From: an uncultured Eubacteriales bacterium
Lineage (GTDB): Bacteria > Bacillota > Clostridia > Oscillospirales > CAG-272
Length of the DNA stretch: 64,000 nucleotides
Assembly (NCBI GenBank): GCA_934474225.1
Contig: CAKSLU010000004.1
Span: 26,426 to 90,425, forward strand
Direction: 5' to 3'
A model generated the notes under the pieces. That model was not told the origin of the DNA and made no database searches. It worked only from the letters and a program-made list of their open reading frames with translations. This document shows positions 18,167-26,011 of this stretch, one piece after another (positions within the stretch are counted from its first letter, which is position 1; each line of letters opens with the position of its first letter). The position numbers were made by a program, and so were the translations under genes.

Positions 18167-19019
18167 AACGAAACGCGCGCTCGAGCCCTATCAGAAAATC
18201 GAGCGCAGCCTGCAAACGAAATTCCGCAAAACCATCTGGAACCCTTTCATCGAGGCGGTCAAACGCTACGAGCTGATTGCGGCGGGGGACAAAATCGCCG
18301 TCTGCATCTCGGGCGGCAAGGACTCGATGCTGTTAGCAAAGCTGATGCAGATGCTCTCGCGGCACAGCGATGTGCCGTTTGAACTTGTGTATCTCGTGAT
18401 GGACCCCGGCTACAACGAAATCAACCGCCGCAAGATTGAGTCCAACGCGGCGCTCCTCCACATCCCGGTCACCATCTTTGAGACCGACATCTTTGCCGTG
18501 GCAAACAGCACGGACAAATCGCCCTGCTACCTCTGCGCGCGCATGCGGCGCGGGCATCTCTATGCCAAGGCACGGGAGCTCGGCTGCAACAAAATCGCGC
18601 TCGGTCACCACTTCAGCGACGTGGTGGAGACCACGGTGATGGGCATGTTCTACGGTTCGCAGCTGCAGGCCATGCCGCCGAAGCTGCACAGCACCAATTT
18701 TGCGGGGATGGAGCTGATTCGCCCGCTCTACTGCGTGCATGAGGACAGCATCATCGCCTGGAAGAACTATAACGAGCTGGAATTTATCCAGTGCGCCTGC
18801 CGCTTCACCGAAAACTGCACCATGTGTGATAACGGCGGGGGCGGCTCCAAGCGGCAGGAGGTCAAGACGCTGCTTCGCCGCCTGAAGCGCGACAACCCGG
18901 ACATCGAAAAGAGCATTTTCAACAGCATTCACGCCGTCTGCCTCGACACGATGGTCGGCTACAAGACCGGCGGGCGCGAATACGAATTCAACGAAATCTA
19001 CAAAATGCGCGGAGAGTGA
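18159..19019 (+). CDS. TtcA-family PP-loop ATPase (tRNA 2-thiocytidine-type sulfurtransferase)
   Basis: Enzymes of this family adenylate a tRNA base and replace oxygen by sulfur, often using a [4Fe-4S] cluster. ATG 18159 lies inside the end of the desulfurase gene. The 286-residue protein has the PP-loop VCISGGKDSMLLAKL, a CYLCARMRRG motif (CxxC), GHHFSDVVETTVMGMFYG, and a second CACRFTENCTMCDN cysteine group. These features are those of TtcA and its close relatives; which tRNA position is modified in this organism is not shown by the sequence. The upstream desulfurase is the natural sulfur donor. Last gene of the three-gene operon. Confidence 0.85.
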   Translation: MSETKRALEPYQKIERSLQTKFRKTIWNPFIEAVKRYELIAAGDKIAVCISGGKDSMLLAKLMQMLSRHSDVPFELVYLVMDPGYNEINRRKIESNAALLHIPVTIFETDIFAVANSTDKSPCYLCARMRRGHLYAKARELGCNKIALGHHFSDVVETTVMGMFYGSQLQAMPPKLHSTNFAGMELIRPLYCVHEDSIIAWKNYNELEFIQCACRFTENCTMCDNGGGGSKRQEVKTLLRRLKRDNPDIEKSIFNSIHAVCLDTMVGYKTGGREYEFNEIYKMRGE

Positions 19020-19056
19020 TCCGCATCCGCGACGGATGCGGTGCCCTTTGCAAAAG

Positions 19057-19090
19057 AAAAGCCCTCCCGGCGGGAGGGCTTTTCTTTTTT
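19057..19090. terminator. intrinsic terminator of the sulfur operon
   Basis: AAAAGCCCTCCC / GGGAGGGCTTTT stem with a three-base loop followed by CTTTTTT. A second small hairpin, CCGCATCCG / CGGATGCGG, precedes it at 19021-19041. Confidence 0.85.
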
Positions 19091-19106
19091 CTGTTTTCCG
19101 GCGCGC

Positions 19107-20054
19107 TCAGATCTCCTTGAGGTGCTCCATGTTCTCGCGGATGCCGTCGCAGCAGGCATGGAAGGTCTGCATCTCCGCCGCAGTCAGCGGCAGTTCGATC
19201 ACTTCTTCCGCACCGCCCGAGCCCAGCACGCAGGGGACGCCTGCAAACAGGCCGTGCTCGCCGTATTCGCCGTCCAGCTCGGCGCTGACCGGCAGGATTG
19301 CCTTTTCGTCGTGCAGCACGACATGCACCATGCGCGCGGCGGTCGCCGCAATGCCGTACTCGGTGCAAAACTTGCCCGAGAAGGTGACCCAGCCGCCGCC
19401 GATCGACTTCTTCTGCAAAGCGTCGCGGTCAAAGCGGAAGCGCGCGTCGGTCTTCGCAAAATCGTCCAGCGGCTTGCCCTTAAAGCTGACGCAGCTCCAG
19501 GGCGCAAACTGCTGGTTGCCGTGCTCGCCGAGCATGTAGCAGGTAATCGACTTGTGGTCGATGCCCGTATGCCGCGCAAGCGCGGACAGCAGGCGGGAGG
19601 TGTCCAGCCCCGTGCCGGTGCCGAAGACGCGCCCGCGCGGCAGTCCGAGCAGCAGCGCAAGCTCCCGCGTCACAATATCGCAGGGATTGGTGATGTTGAT
19701 GAGTACCCCGTCAAAGCCGGACGCCTTGATTTTTTCGGCATAACCGCGAACCGCCGGGATGGTGAAATCCATCTCGGTGACGCGGTTGTGCGTGCTGCGC
19801 AGCAAGTCAATCTTGCCGACGCTGTTGACGATAACGTCGCAGTCGCCGAGGTCGGCGAAGTCGCCAGCGCGCACCGTCACACGGTGCGGCATATACGCGA
19901 CGGCGTCGCGCAGGTCCTGCACCTCACTTTTCAGTTTTTCGGGGTTCATGTCCACGAGCACAAGCTCGTCGGCAATGCCCTGCAGGCTGATGGCGGACGC
20001 GACATGCGCGCCGACATGACCGAGACCGATGATACCGCAGATTCTTTTCTTCAT
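19107..20054 (-). CDS. L-lactate / L-2-hydroxyacid dehydrogenase (HicDH-like branch)
   Basis: An NAD-dependent dehydrogenase interconverting a 2-oxoacid and the L-2-hydroxyacid. The 315-residue protein begins MKKRICGIIGLGHVGAHVASAISLQGIADELVLVDMN (Rossmann GxGxxG and the NAD-specific Asp), then NSVGKIDLL, ITNPCDIVTREL (conserved Asn), GTGTGLDTSRL (Arg/Asp pair) and GEHGNQQFAPWS with the catalytic His. The NSVGKI loop and GTGT...LDTSR resemble L-2-hydroxyisocaproate dehydrogenase more than classical Ldh. It follows lctP by 75 bases in the same direction, so lactate is the most likely substrate, but a branched 2-hydroxyacid is possible. Confidence 0.85.
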   Translation of the reverse strand: MKKRICGIIGLGHVGAHVASAISLQGIADELVLVDMNPEKLKSEVQDLRDAVAYMPHRVTVRAGDFADLGDCDVIVNSVGKIDLLRSTHNRVTEMDFTIPAVRGYAEKIKASGFDGVLINITNPCDIVTRELALLLGLPRGRVFGTGTGLDTSRLLSALARHTGIDHKSITCYMLGEHGNQQFAPWSCVSFKGKPLDDFAKTDARFRFDRDALQKKSIGGGWVTFSGKFCTEYGIAATAARMVHVVLHDEKAILPVSAELDGEYGEHGLFAGVPCVLGSGGAEEVIELPLTAAEMQTFHACCDGIRENMEHLKEI

Positions 20055-20129
20055 AATACTTTCCTTTCCGAAATCACGTTAGGTTTTTTCAATACGATTA
20101 TAACAGATTTTCGCACATCCGAACAGGGG

Positions 20130-21668
20130 TTATGCGCCGAAATGCGGGAAAAGCACATAGGTGTACAGCATGGTGAGCGTCATATAGAGCACAAGAATGA
20201 TACCGAACGCCACCAGCGTCTTGCGCATGACCTTGCCCTCGTTGCCCTCCTCGCCGACCGTGGCGCACGCCGCGACCGTGTTGTTGGGGCAGATGAGATT
20301 GCCGAGGGACGCGCCCGCATTCTGCCCGGCGAAGACCGTGATCGGATTGATGCCGAGCGAGGCAGCCGCCTGCATGTGCATGTCGGCAAACATGATGTTG
20401 GAGCCGAGCCCCGTGCCGGTGACAAACGCACCGCTCGAGCCGATGAGAACTGCCGCTGCGGGATAGAAAGGTCCGACCACTGCCGCCACATCGGTGGCAA
20501 TCAGATTCATCATGCCGGTGCGGTCGGACTGCATGAGATACGACACGACAAGCAGGCTGCCGATGGTGATGAAGACCGGCAGCACATTCTTTGCCGTCTC
20601 ACCGCAGACCGCCATATACTGCTTCGGTCTGATGCCGAGCGTCACGGCGCCGAGAACGCCGCAGATGAGGATCACGATGTCCACCCAGAAGATGTACCCG
20701 AAGGTGCACATGACGGCAAAGCCGTTTTCAAAGAGGGCGGGAACGCCGTAGCGCGCGGCGGGCAGGAGCGCCATCATGAAAATGTAGGGCGAAAGCGCCT
20801 TAACCGCACTGTACTTCCGCTGCTGCGCACCGGCATGGTGCCGATATTCCTCCGGTGTGTGAATGCCGATGAGGCGGACATATGCAACCGACAGAAGGAT
20901 CGAAAGAAAGCCCGTCCCCATCGATGTGACCTCCGCGCCGACGAAATTGGAGAGTGCAAACATAACGGCGCCCGTGGAAACACCGGCGAAAAGCAGATAC
21001 GGCACGATGCCGCGGAAGCCCTTTCTGCCGAACGCCATGGCGATCATGATAAAGGGGATGATCAGCACGCCGAACATGTGGATGCGCCCGACCATGGCGG
21101 AATTGAGCGCAACGGTGGAGACGCCCGCATCCACCAGCGCGGCGCCGCCGTTGATGGTGGTCAGCCCCGCGCCGCCCCATGAGCAGGGCGTGGCATCGCC
21201 GAGCAGGGCGATGGCGATCGAGGTGGCGGGATCAAAGCCGAGCGCCACGAGGAAGGGCGCCGCCAGCGCAGCCGGCGCACCGGCGCCCGCTGCACCCTCC
21301 AGAAAAATCGGGAACATCATGCCAATGATCACCACCTGCACGCGGCGGTCGTCGCTGATCTGCGCAACCGTCGCCTTGACATCCTCGATGGCGCCGGTCT
21401 TGCGGAGCAGATTCAGGATGACAAACGCGCCGAAAACCATCAGCACGATCTTGAAGCCCTCCTTGATCCCCTTCCAGATCAGGGCATCGAAGGCGGTCAC
21501 ATTGGCGGCAAAGGTCGCGCCGGTGACATTGAAGTAGGTAAAGCCGAGCAGCAGCGTCCACACAAGGGCAAGCGGCGCCACGCGCTTGGCGGGCTGCCGG
21601 CATGCCAAGATGCCCACGAGGACGAAGATAAGCGGACTGAGTGCCATGACGAAGTCAAAAATTTTCAT
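20130..21668 (-). CDS. lctP: L-lactate permease (LctP family)
   Basis: LctP carries lactate or related 2-hydroxyacids across the membrane with protons. The start ATG 21668 (MKIFDFVMALSPLIFVLVGIL) is eight bases after AAGGAG; the long upstream extension of the open frame is leader sequence containing terminators and is rejected. The 512-residue protein is hydrophobic throughout, with about twelve membrane segments, and has the family blocks FPIFLEGAAGAGAPAALAAPFLVALGF, LLGDATPCSWGGAGLTTINGG, SGAFVTGTGLGSNIMF and FAGQNAGASLGNLICPNNTVAACA. It is cotranscribed with the dehydrogenase downstream. The 370-base leader with two intrinsic terminators points to regulated read-through. Confidence 0.92.
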   Translation of the reverse strand: MKIFDFVMALSPLIFVLVGILACRQPAKRVAPLALVWTLLLGFTYFNVTGATFAANVTAFDALIWKGIKEGFKIVLMVFGAFVILNLLRKTGAIEDVKATVAQISDDRRVQVVIIGMMFPIFLEGAAGAGAPAALAAPFLVALGFDPATSIAIALLGDATPCSWGGAGLTTINGGAALVDAGVSTVALNSAMVGRIHMFGVLIIPFIMIAMAFGRKGFRGIVPYLLFAGVSTGAVMFALSNFVGAEVTSMGTGFLSILLSVAYVRLIGIHTPEEYRHHAGAQQRKYSAVKALSPYIFMMALLPAARYGVPALFENGFAVMCTFGYIFWVDIVILICGVLGAVTLGIRPKQYMAVCGETAKNVLPVFITIGSLLVVSYLMQSDRTGMMNLIATDVAAVVGPFYPAAAVLIGSSGAFVTGTGLGSNIMFADMHMQAAASLGINPITVFAGQNAGASLGNLICPNNTVAACATVGEEGNEGKVMRKTLVAFGIILVLYMTLTMLYTYVLFPHFGA

Positions 21669-21729
21669 GCGATATCTCCTTGAAACCGAGTGTTTGTCCC
21701 GCTGCCTGCCCGGCAGCGGCAAATGTATC

Positions 21730-21764
21730 AAAAAAAGCGGCTCTGCCTGTCTGGCAGAGCCGCT
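21730..21764 (-). terminator. second leader terminator upstream of lctP
   Basis: On the minus strand AGCGGCTCTGCC / GGCAGAGCCGCT (12 bp) is followed by TTTTTT, only 61 bases before the lctP start codon. Transcription from the promoter at 22046-22074 must pass it to reach lctP. Confidence 0.8.
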
Positions 21765-21799
21765 GTGTTTTCGCGTGTCCGGGAAATAGATATGCCCGA

Positions 21800-22009
21800 T
21801 TATCCGCAAAAGCAGGGATGAACCGCCAAACTGTTTCGGCAAGCTGCAAGCAGCGCCGTAATTCGAATCGACAGTCGGCAAATCAGGGCAACAAAAAAGA
21901 CGGATACGAGCGAAATCGTATCCGTCAGGCGTGCAGACACAAAGGCAGGGCAACGCGAAGCGCAGCTTGCCCCTGCCTTGCATGCAGAAACATTTGCGGC
22001 TGCTCTCAT
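21800..22009 (-). CDS. possible leader ORF in the lctP 5' region (69 aa)
   Basis: ATG 22009 stands eight bases after a strong AAGGAG site and about 30 bases from the predicted transcript start. The 69-residue frame (MRAAANVSACKAGASCASRC...) is cysteine- and alanine-rich with a hydrophobic middle (SLVSVFFVALIC). I recognise no family. Its coding sequence runs straight through the first leader terminator (21893-21926) and ends before the second, so its translation could influence termination. It may equally be an accidental frame across structured RNA. Confidence 0.35.
   Translation of the reverse strand: MRAAANVSACKAGASCASRCPAFVSARLTDTISLVSVFFVALICRLSIRITALLAACRNSLAVHPCFCG
21893..21926 (-). 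terminator. first leader terminator upstream of lctP
   Basis: GACGGATACGA / TCGTATCCGTC, 11 bp with a six-base loop, followed on the minus strand by TTTTTT. Just upstream a further imperfect stem pairs AAGGCAGGG with CCCTGCCTT (about 21943-21984), which could be an alternative structure. Confidence 0.75.
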
Positions 22010-22045
22010 GTTGCCATCTCCTTCGGACTTGTTTGGGATGAGCAA

Positions 22046-22074
22046 AGTTTAGCATACCGCCGTCCGAAACGCAA
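22046..22074 (-). promoter_or_regulatory. sigma-A promoter of the lctP leader transcript
   Basis: Minus strand TTGCGT (22074-22069), 17-base spacer, TAAACT (22051-22046). It gives a leader of about 370 bases before lctP. Confidence 0.6.
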
Positions 22075-22288
22075 GGGGTTTTTCGCAAGTTTTCAAAGTT
22101 CCGCATTTTACACAAAGCGTTCAGAAACCGACAGCGTGTTTTTTGTCGTATTTGCGGTTGTTTTCGGCGCGAGGCGCCCGCCCGCGCTGCAGAAAAATGC
22201 GGCAGACGGCGCGCTTTTTTGCGCGGCAGGCTCTTTCCCGCACCGTCGAATTGTGCTATAATGGAGGCAAACGATAGAACGGAGGGCA

Positions 22289-22711
22289 ATGATGGAATAC
22301 CGCGTTTTCGGCAAAACCGTGGTCGCACGCATCGACCGCGGCGAGGAAATTCTCGACAAGCTGCGTGAGCTTGCCGAAAAAGAGCATATCAAACTCGCGT
22401 CGGTGCAGGCGCTCGGCGCGACAAACGACTTCACCGTCGGCGTTTTCAATACGGAGACCAAGCAGTACGCCGCAAACCGGTTCACGGGCAGCTTTGAAAT
22501 CGTCTCGCTCGTCGGCACGGTGAACACGATGGATGGGCAGTTCTACGCGCACCTGCACATGAGCGCGGGCAACGAAAAGGGCGAGGTCTTCGGCGGGCAT
22601 CTGAACCGCGCCGTCGTCAGCGCGACCTGCGAGATGGTGCTGCACCTGATTGACGGCATGGTAGACCGCCGCTTTGACGCGGACACCGGGTTAAACCTGT
22701 TTCGGTTCTGA
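22289..22711 (+). CDS. PPC/DUF296 domain protein
   Basis: A stand-alone bacterial PPC (DUF296) protein of 140 residues. ATG 22289 follows CGGAGGGCA, and an extended -10 box (TGCTATAAT, 22254-22262) lies 27 bases upstream. Visible blocks are MMEYRVFGKTVVARIDRGEEILDKLRELAEKEHIKLASVQALGATNDFTVGVF, and the conserved metal-site histidines in FYAHLHMSAGNEKGEVFGGHL. In bacteria these small trimeric proteins are of unknown function; in plants the domain is fused to AT-hooks, which are absent here. It is monocistronic, divergent from the lctP leader. The stretch 22075-22250 between them holds nothing I can identify. Confidence 0.85.
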   Translation: MMEYRVFGKTVVARIDRGEEILDKLRELAEKEHIKLASVQALGATNDFTVGVFNTETKQYAANRFTGSFEIVSLVGTVNTMDGQFYAHLHMSAGNEKGEVFGGHLNRAVVSATCEMVLHLIDGMVDRRFDADTGLNLFRF

Positions 22712-22790
22712 CAAAATCCGCCGACGGTAAGGCGCATGCGGCGGTAGACAGACGGCGCCCTACGGTATGTACACAGTTCCCCGCTATTCC

Positions 22791-22857
22791 GTAGGGGCGA
22801 CCATTGGTCGCCCGCCGTGCGCACAGCAAAAGCGGGCGATTCGGCAGTCGCCCCTAC
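22791..22857. repeat. family A hairpin repeat (GTAGGGGCGACC type)
   Basis: Starts GTAGGGGCGACCATTGGTCG and ends with CAGTCGCCCCTAC; an imperfect inverted repeat of about 67 bases, similar to the element at 28078-28142. Confidence 0.8.
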
Positions 22858-22904
22858 AGATTTGCGGAAAATCTGTACCTATGTGGGTTTACGCCCCCAC
22901 ATAC

Positions 22905-22934
22905 AAAAAAGTCCTCCTACGGAGGACTTTTTTT
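22905..22934. terminator. bidirectional intrinsic terminator
   Basis: AAAAGTCCTCC / GGAGGACTTTT with loop TAC; A-run before and T-run after. It ends the oxidoreductase operon on the minus strand and the DUF296 transcript on the plus strand. Confidence 0.85.
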
Positions 22935-22936
22935 CT

Positions 22937-24139
22937 TTAATTCTCATTCAATTTGCGCACGCGCTCGGCCTCGAGCGTGAGGCGGTGCGCCTCGAAAATG
23001 CGGGCATCCGCGCCGCATTCGTCCGCGTTGACCGCTTCGGCAAAACGGCGCATGAGACCGCCGTCGCCGCCGCAATGCTTCGTGCCGTCGTGCGTCACGG
23101 TAAAGCGCTCCGCCGTGCCCTCGGCAAAGCGGCGCAGCACCACGACGCCGTCCTCCATGCAGCCGCCGATTTCACCCTCGGTGCCCATCAGCTTGATGGT
23201 GCGCGTGTTGCGCTGGGAGAACGCCGACACGGTGAACACCGCTGAGACGCCGCCCGCAAATTCCAGCGCGGCGACCTGGTGGTCGCAGACGTTGTTGTCA
23301 CAGCGATAGACGCATCTGCCGTATGGATTGGTCTTCAGCGCCTCAATGATGGAGGCGTCATCCGTGCCGCAGCCGAACTTGTGGACGAAATAGCGTCCCT
23401 CGCCCGCGGTGTACTGCCGCACGGCATTGTACTTGCAACTGTCGGCAAAGTCGCAGCCGTCGGTGCAGCGCGCGGGCACGCGCCCGGGCGCGCTCGTCGC
23501 CTTGAAATAGCCGTTTGTGCCGTAGGACGCGATGTGGATGCAGTGCCGGTCAAGCAGGTAGAGCATGAGGTCAAAGTCGTGGCAGGACTTTGCCACGATC
23601 AGCGGTGAGGAGGTATCGGCATTGTTCCACTGCCCGCGCACATAACTGTGCGCGTGGTGCCAGTACCCCTCATTTTCATTGAGCTGCATGTTCATGACAT
23701 CGCCGACCGCGCCCGCGTCCACGAGCGCCTTGATTTTGCGGATGAACGGTGTGTAGCGCAGGACAAAGCCGGTCATGAAGACACGCTCGTAGCCGACAAG
23801 CGCCTCCTCCAGCGTGTCGATCTCCGCCGCAAGCGGGGAAATCGGCTTCTCAAGCAGGATATGATAGCCGCAGTGAATCGCGGCAAGCGTGGGCGCAAGG
23901 TGCATGCGGTCCTGCGTGCAGATCAGCACCGCGTCGGCAAGCCGCTCCTGCGAAAAGAGGGACTGCCAGCCGTCAAACGCCATGTTTGGCGCGATGCCGT
24001 AGGTCTCGCAGAAGGCGCGCCGCTTTTCCGCATCCGGCTCGGCAACGCCGACCACGCGCAGCAGCTTTTCGCGGGTGAGAATCGGCGCGTAGGCATCCTT
24101 GCCCCTGCCGCCCGCGCCGACGATGATACAGGTTTTCAT
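22937..24139 (-). CDS. Gfo/Idh/MocA-family oxidoreductase with Cys-rich insert
   Basis: NAD(P)-dependent sugar or sugar-derivative dehydrogenase. The 400-residue protein has the Rossmann start MKTCIIVGAGGRGKDAYAPIL, the EKP motif in ILLEKPISPLAAEI, and the substrate-domain histidine region AKSCHDFDLMLYLL. Unlike the second oxidoreductase in this operon it contains a Cys-rich stretch of about 80 residues (RCTDGCDFADSCKYNA ... HKFGCGTDD ... GRCVYRCDNNVCDHQ) with eight cysteines, reminiscent of a metal site. It is the last gene of the operon, eight bases after the second oxidoreductase. Substrate unknown. Confidence 0.86.
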   Translation of the reverse strand: MKTCIIVGAGGRGKDAYAPILTREKLLRVVGVAEPDAEKRRAFCETYGIAPNMAFDGWQSLFSQERLADAVLICTQDRMHLAPTLAAIHCGYHILLEKPISPLAAEIDTLEEALVGYERVFMTGFVLRYTPFIRKIKALVDAGAVGDVMNMQLNENEGYWHHAHSYVRGQWNNADTSSPLIVAKSCHDFDLMLYLLDRHCIHIASYGTNGYFKATSAPGRVPARCTDGCDFADSCKYNAVRQYTAGEGRYFVHKFGCGTDDASIIEALKTNPYGRCVYRCDNNVCDHQVAALEFAGGVSAVFTVSAFSQRNTRTIKLMGTEGEIGGCMEDGVVVLRRFAEGTAERFTVTHDGTKHCGGDGGLMRRFAEAVNADECGADARIFEAHRLTLEAERVRKLNEN

Positions 24140-24147
24140 GGACTTCG

Positions 24148-25113
24148 TTACAGAATGATCGAGTTTTCGAGAATGCGCTCGACAAGGCGGACGCTTGCAA
24201 GCGAGCTCTCCGGCGTGACGACCTTCGGCGCTTCGCCGCGCTCCACGCAGGACGCAAAATACTCGATTTCGCCCGCGTAACCGCCGACGCCGGAGATGTT
24301 GATGCCGGTGTCGCCGATGACCTTGCCCGCGTCAAGCTCGACCTCTTCGCCGTTCTCATACACCTTGCCGCCGTGGTACTCGAGCGTGCCATTTTCAAAC
24401 ACGGCGCTGTAGGTGCAGGTGAAGGGCAGCTTGTAGCTGTACCATGCGCCCTCGGCGGTGACGAGCGTGTCCCCGTAGAACAGCTCGGAGGTGATGGAGT
24501 CGCAGTTGTTCTTCAGCTTGCGGTAGACGCCGCGCACGCTGTCCGGCTGCCCGAGCATGTACTGGATGAAGTCGAGGTCGTGGATCGAGAGGTCGATCGG
24601 CGTGCCGCCGCTCTTTTCAAGGTCGAGCATCCAGTTGTTCCAGCTCCAGAGCGGCACCGAGGAGATGCGGCGCATGTCGAGGCGCAGAAGGCGTCCGTGC
24701 GCGCCCGCGTCCACCACGGTCTTGAGATAGGCATAGGGCGCCATGAAACGCACGACATGCGCAGTCATGAACAGCTTGCCCGACTTCTCGGCAGCCGCCT
24801 TGATGGCAGCCGCGTCGGCAGAGTTTAAGCTCATCGGCTTCTCGCACAGGACATTCAAACCATGCTCGAGCGCCTTGACGCTCATCTCACGGTGCAGATA
24901 GCTCGGCGTGCAGATGTCGAGCATGTCAAACTGCTCCTTCTCGAGCATCTCGTCGAGGCTCTCGTAAATCGGCATATCGGGACCCGCAATCTCTCTTGCG
25001 CGCGCGGTGCGCACATCGCAGACCGCGACAAGCTCTGCATTCTCCACATTCTTATAGCAGTTGAAATGGCATCTGCCCATCCCGCCGATGCCGACCAGTG
25101 CAACACGAATCAT
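24148..25113 (-). CDS. Gfo/Idh/MocA-family oxidoreductase (inositol-dehydrogenase-like)
   Basis: A 321-residue NAD(P)-dependent oxidoreductase: Rossmann fold MIRVALVGIGGMGRCHFNCYKNV, CEKPMSLNSADA (catalytic Lys of EKP), a substrate-side DLSIHDLDFIQYMLG with the conserved Asp/His, and a C-terminal GGYAGEIEYFASCVERGE block. Related proteins oxidise myo-inositol, glucose-type sugars or 1,5-anhydro sugars; the exact substrate cannot be read. Its ATG overlaps the stop of the upstream TIM-barrel gene by four bases, indicating tight coupling with it. Confidence 0.86.
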   Translation of the reverse strand: MIRVALVGIGGMGRCHFNCYKNVENAELVAVCDVRTARAREIAGPDMPIYESLDEMLEKEQFDMLDICTPSYLHREMSVKALEHGLNVLCEKPMSLNSADAAAIKAAAEKSGKLFMTAHVVRFMAPYAYLKTVVDAGAHGRLLRLDMRRISSVPLWSWNNWMLDLEKSGGTPIDLSIHDLDFIQYMLGQPDSVRGVYRKLKNNCDSITSELFYGDTLVTAEGAWYSYKLPFTCTYSAVFENGTLEYHGGKVYENGEEVELDAGKVIGDTGINISGVGGYAGEIEYFASCVERGEAPKVVTPESSLASVRLVERILENSIIL

Positions 25114-25925
25114 ATCAGTTCCTCCAAAAGCGCCTTGCCGCGCAGAATATCCTTCAGCTGCTGCTCACCCGAAATCTCGCGCTCGATGGTGAGCGAACCG
25201 TCGTACCCGACCTCACGCAGCTTTGCAATGAGGCGCGGGAAATCCACCTTGCCCTCGCCGAGCGGCGTTTCGCGCCCGAGGTGCTTGCCGTCCGTGGGGT
25301 AAAGTCCGTCCTTGGCATGGACATCGCGCACATACTTGCCGAAGACATCCAGCGCATCCACGGGGTTTGCCTTGCCGTACAGAATGAGGTTGGCAGGGTC
25401 AAGGTTGATGCCGAGGTTGTCCGTGCCGATGTCCTCGATGGTGCGCAGCAGGGTGACCGGCGTCTCCTGCCCGGTCTCAAACAGGAAGTACTGCCCGTTT
25501 GCCTTGACATGGTGCACCACATGCTTCAGTGCCGCGACGACCGAACGGTATTCCCCGTTGCCCGACACCTCGGGCAGAAAGCCGACATGCGTCGCGATAT
25601 TCCTGGTGCCGAGCCGCTTGGCAAAGTCCGAACCGCGCTTCAGTTCCTCCATGCGGGCAAAGCGGTATTCCGGCGGGACGAGACCGAGCGTGAGCGGTCC
25701 CTCTGCAAAGTCCCACACGCCGGGGCCCGACCAGCCGCACCAGAAGGTCGAGATCTCCACATGGTAGGTCTCGCAGAGCGCGCGGATGCGGTCCGCCGCC
25801 TCATCGGTCAGCCATGCGCCGTTCCAGCAGCAAATCTGGCAGGTCTCAAAGCCGTTCTCATGCACTTGTCTGATTTTATCTTCCAGATCCGCGCCGCGCA
25901 TATGCACCATCGTGCCGAGTTTCAT
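25110..25925 (-). CDS. sugar phosphate isomerase/epimerase-like TIM-barrel protein (AP-endonuclease-2 fold)
   Basis: First gene of a three-gene operon. The 271-residue protein begins MKLGTMVHMRGADLEDKIRQVHENGFETCQICCW and carries the metal-binding residues typical of the AP2Ec fold: ATHVGFLPE, YFLFETGQETP (Glu), LGINLDPANLILYG (Asp), RDVHAKDGLYP (His), and SLTIEREISGE (Glu). Members epimerise or isomerise sugars and keto-sugars, or cleave keto-glycosides. With two Gfo/Idh/MocA enzymes downstream, an oxidise-rearrange-reduce sequence on an unusual sugar or glycoside is plausible (inference). A GGAG site lies 11 bases before the ATG. Confidence 0.87.
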   Translation of the reverse strand: MKLGTMVHMRGADLEDKIRQVHENGFETCQICCWNGAWLTDEAADRIRALCETYHVEISTFWCGWSGPGVWDFAEGPLTLGLVPPEYRFARMEELKRGSDFAKRLGTRNIATHVGFLPEVSGNGEYRSVVAALKHVVHHVKANGQYFLFETGQETPVTLLRTIEDIGTDNLGINLDPANLILYGKANPVDALDVFGKYVRDVHAKDGLYPTDGKHLGRETPLGEGKVDFPRLIAKLREVGYDGSLTIEREISGEQQLKDILRGKALLEELI

Positions 25926-25944
25926 CGGGAAATCAACTCCTTAT

Positions 25945-25991
25945 TGACAATTTTTCAGCCTTATTATATACTGTACACAAGAAAAAAGCAA
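25945..25991. promoter_or_regulatory. overlapping divergent promoters for the oxidoreductase operon and the AraC gene
   Basis: Plus strand: TTGACA (25945-25950), 17 bases, TATACT (25968-25973). Minus strand: TTGCTT (25991-25986), 16 bases, TATAAT (25969-25964). The -10 boxes overlap, so the AraC protein could control both from one site. Confidence 0.7.
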
Positions 25992-26011
25992 TCCACAGTT
26001 TTGATTCGTAT

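Noticed and set aside
21669..22328. N-terminal extension of lctP by more than 200 codons
   Set aside because: The extension crosses two intrinsic terminators and lies upstream of a strong ribosome site and typical LctP N-terminus at 21668.
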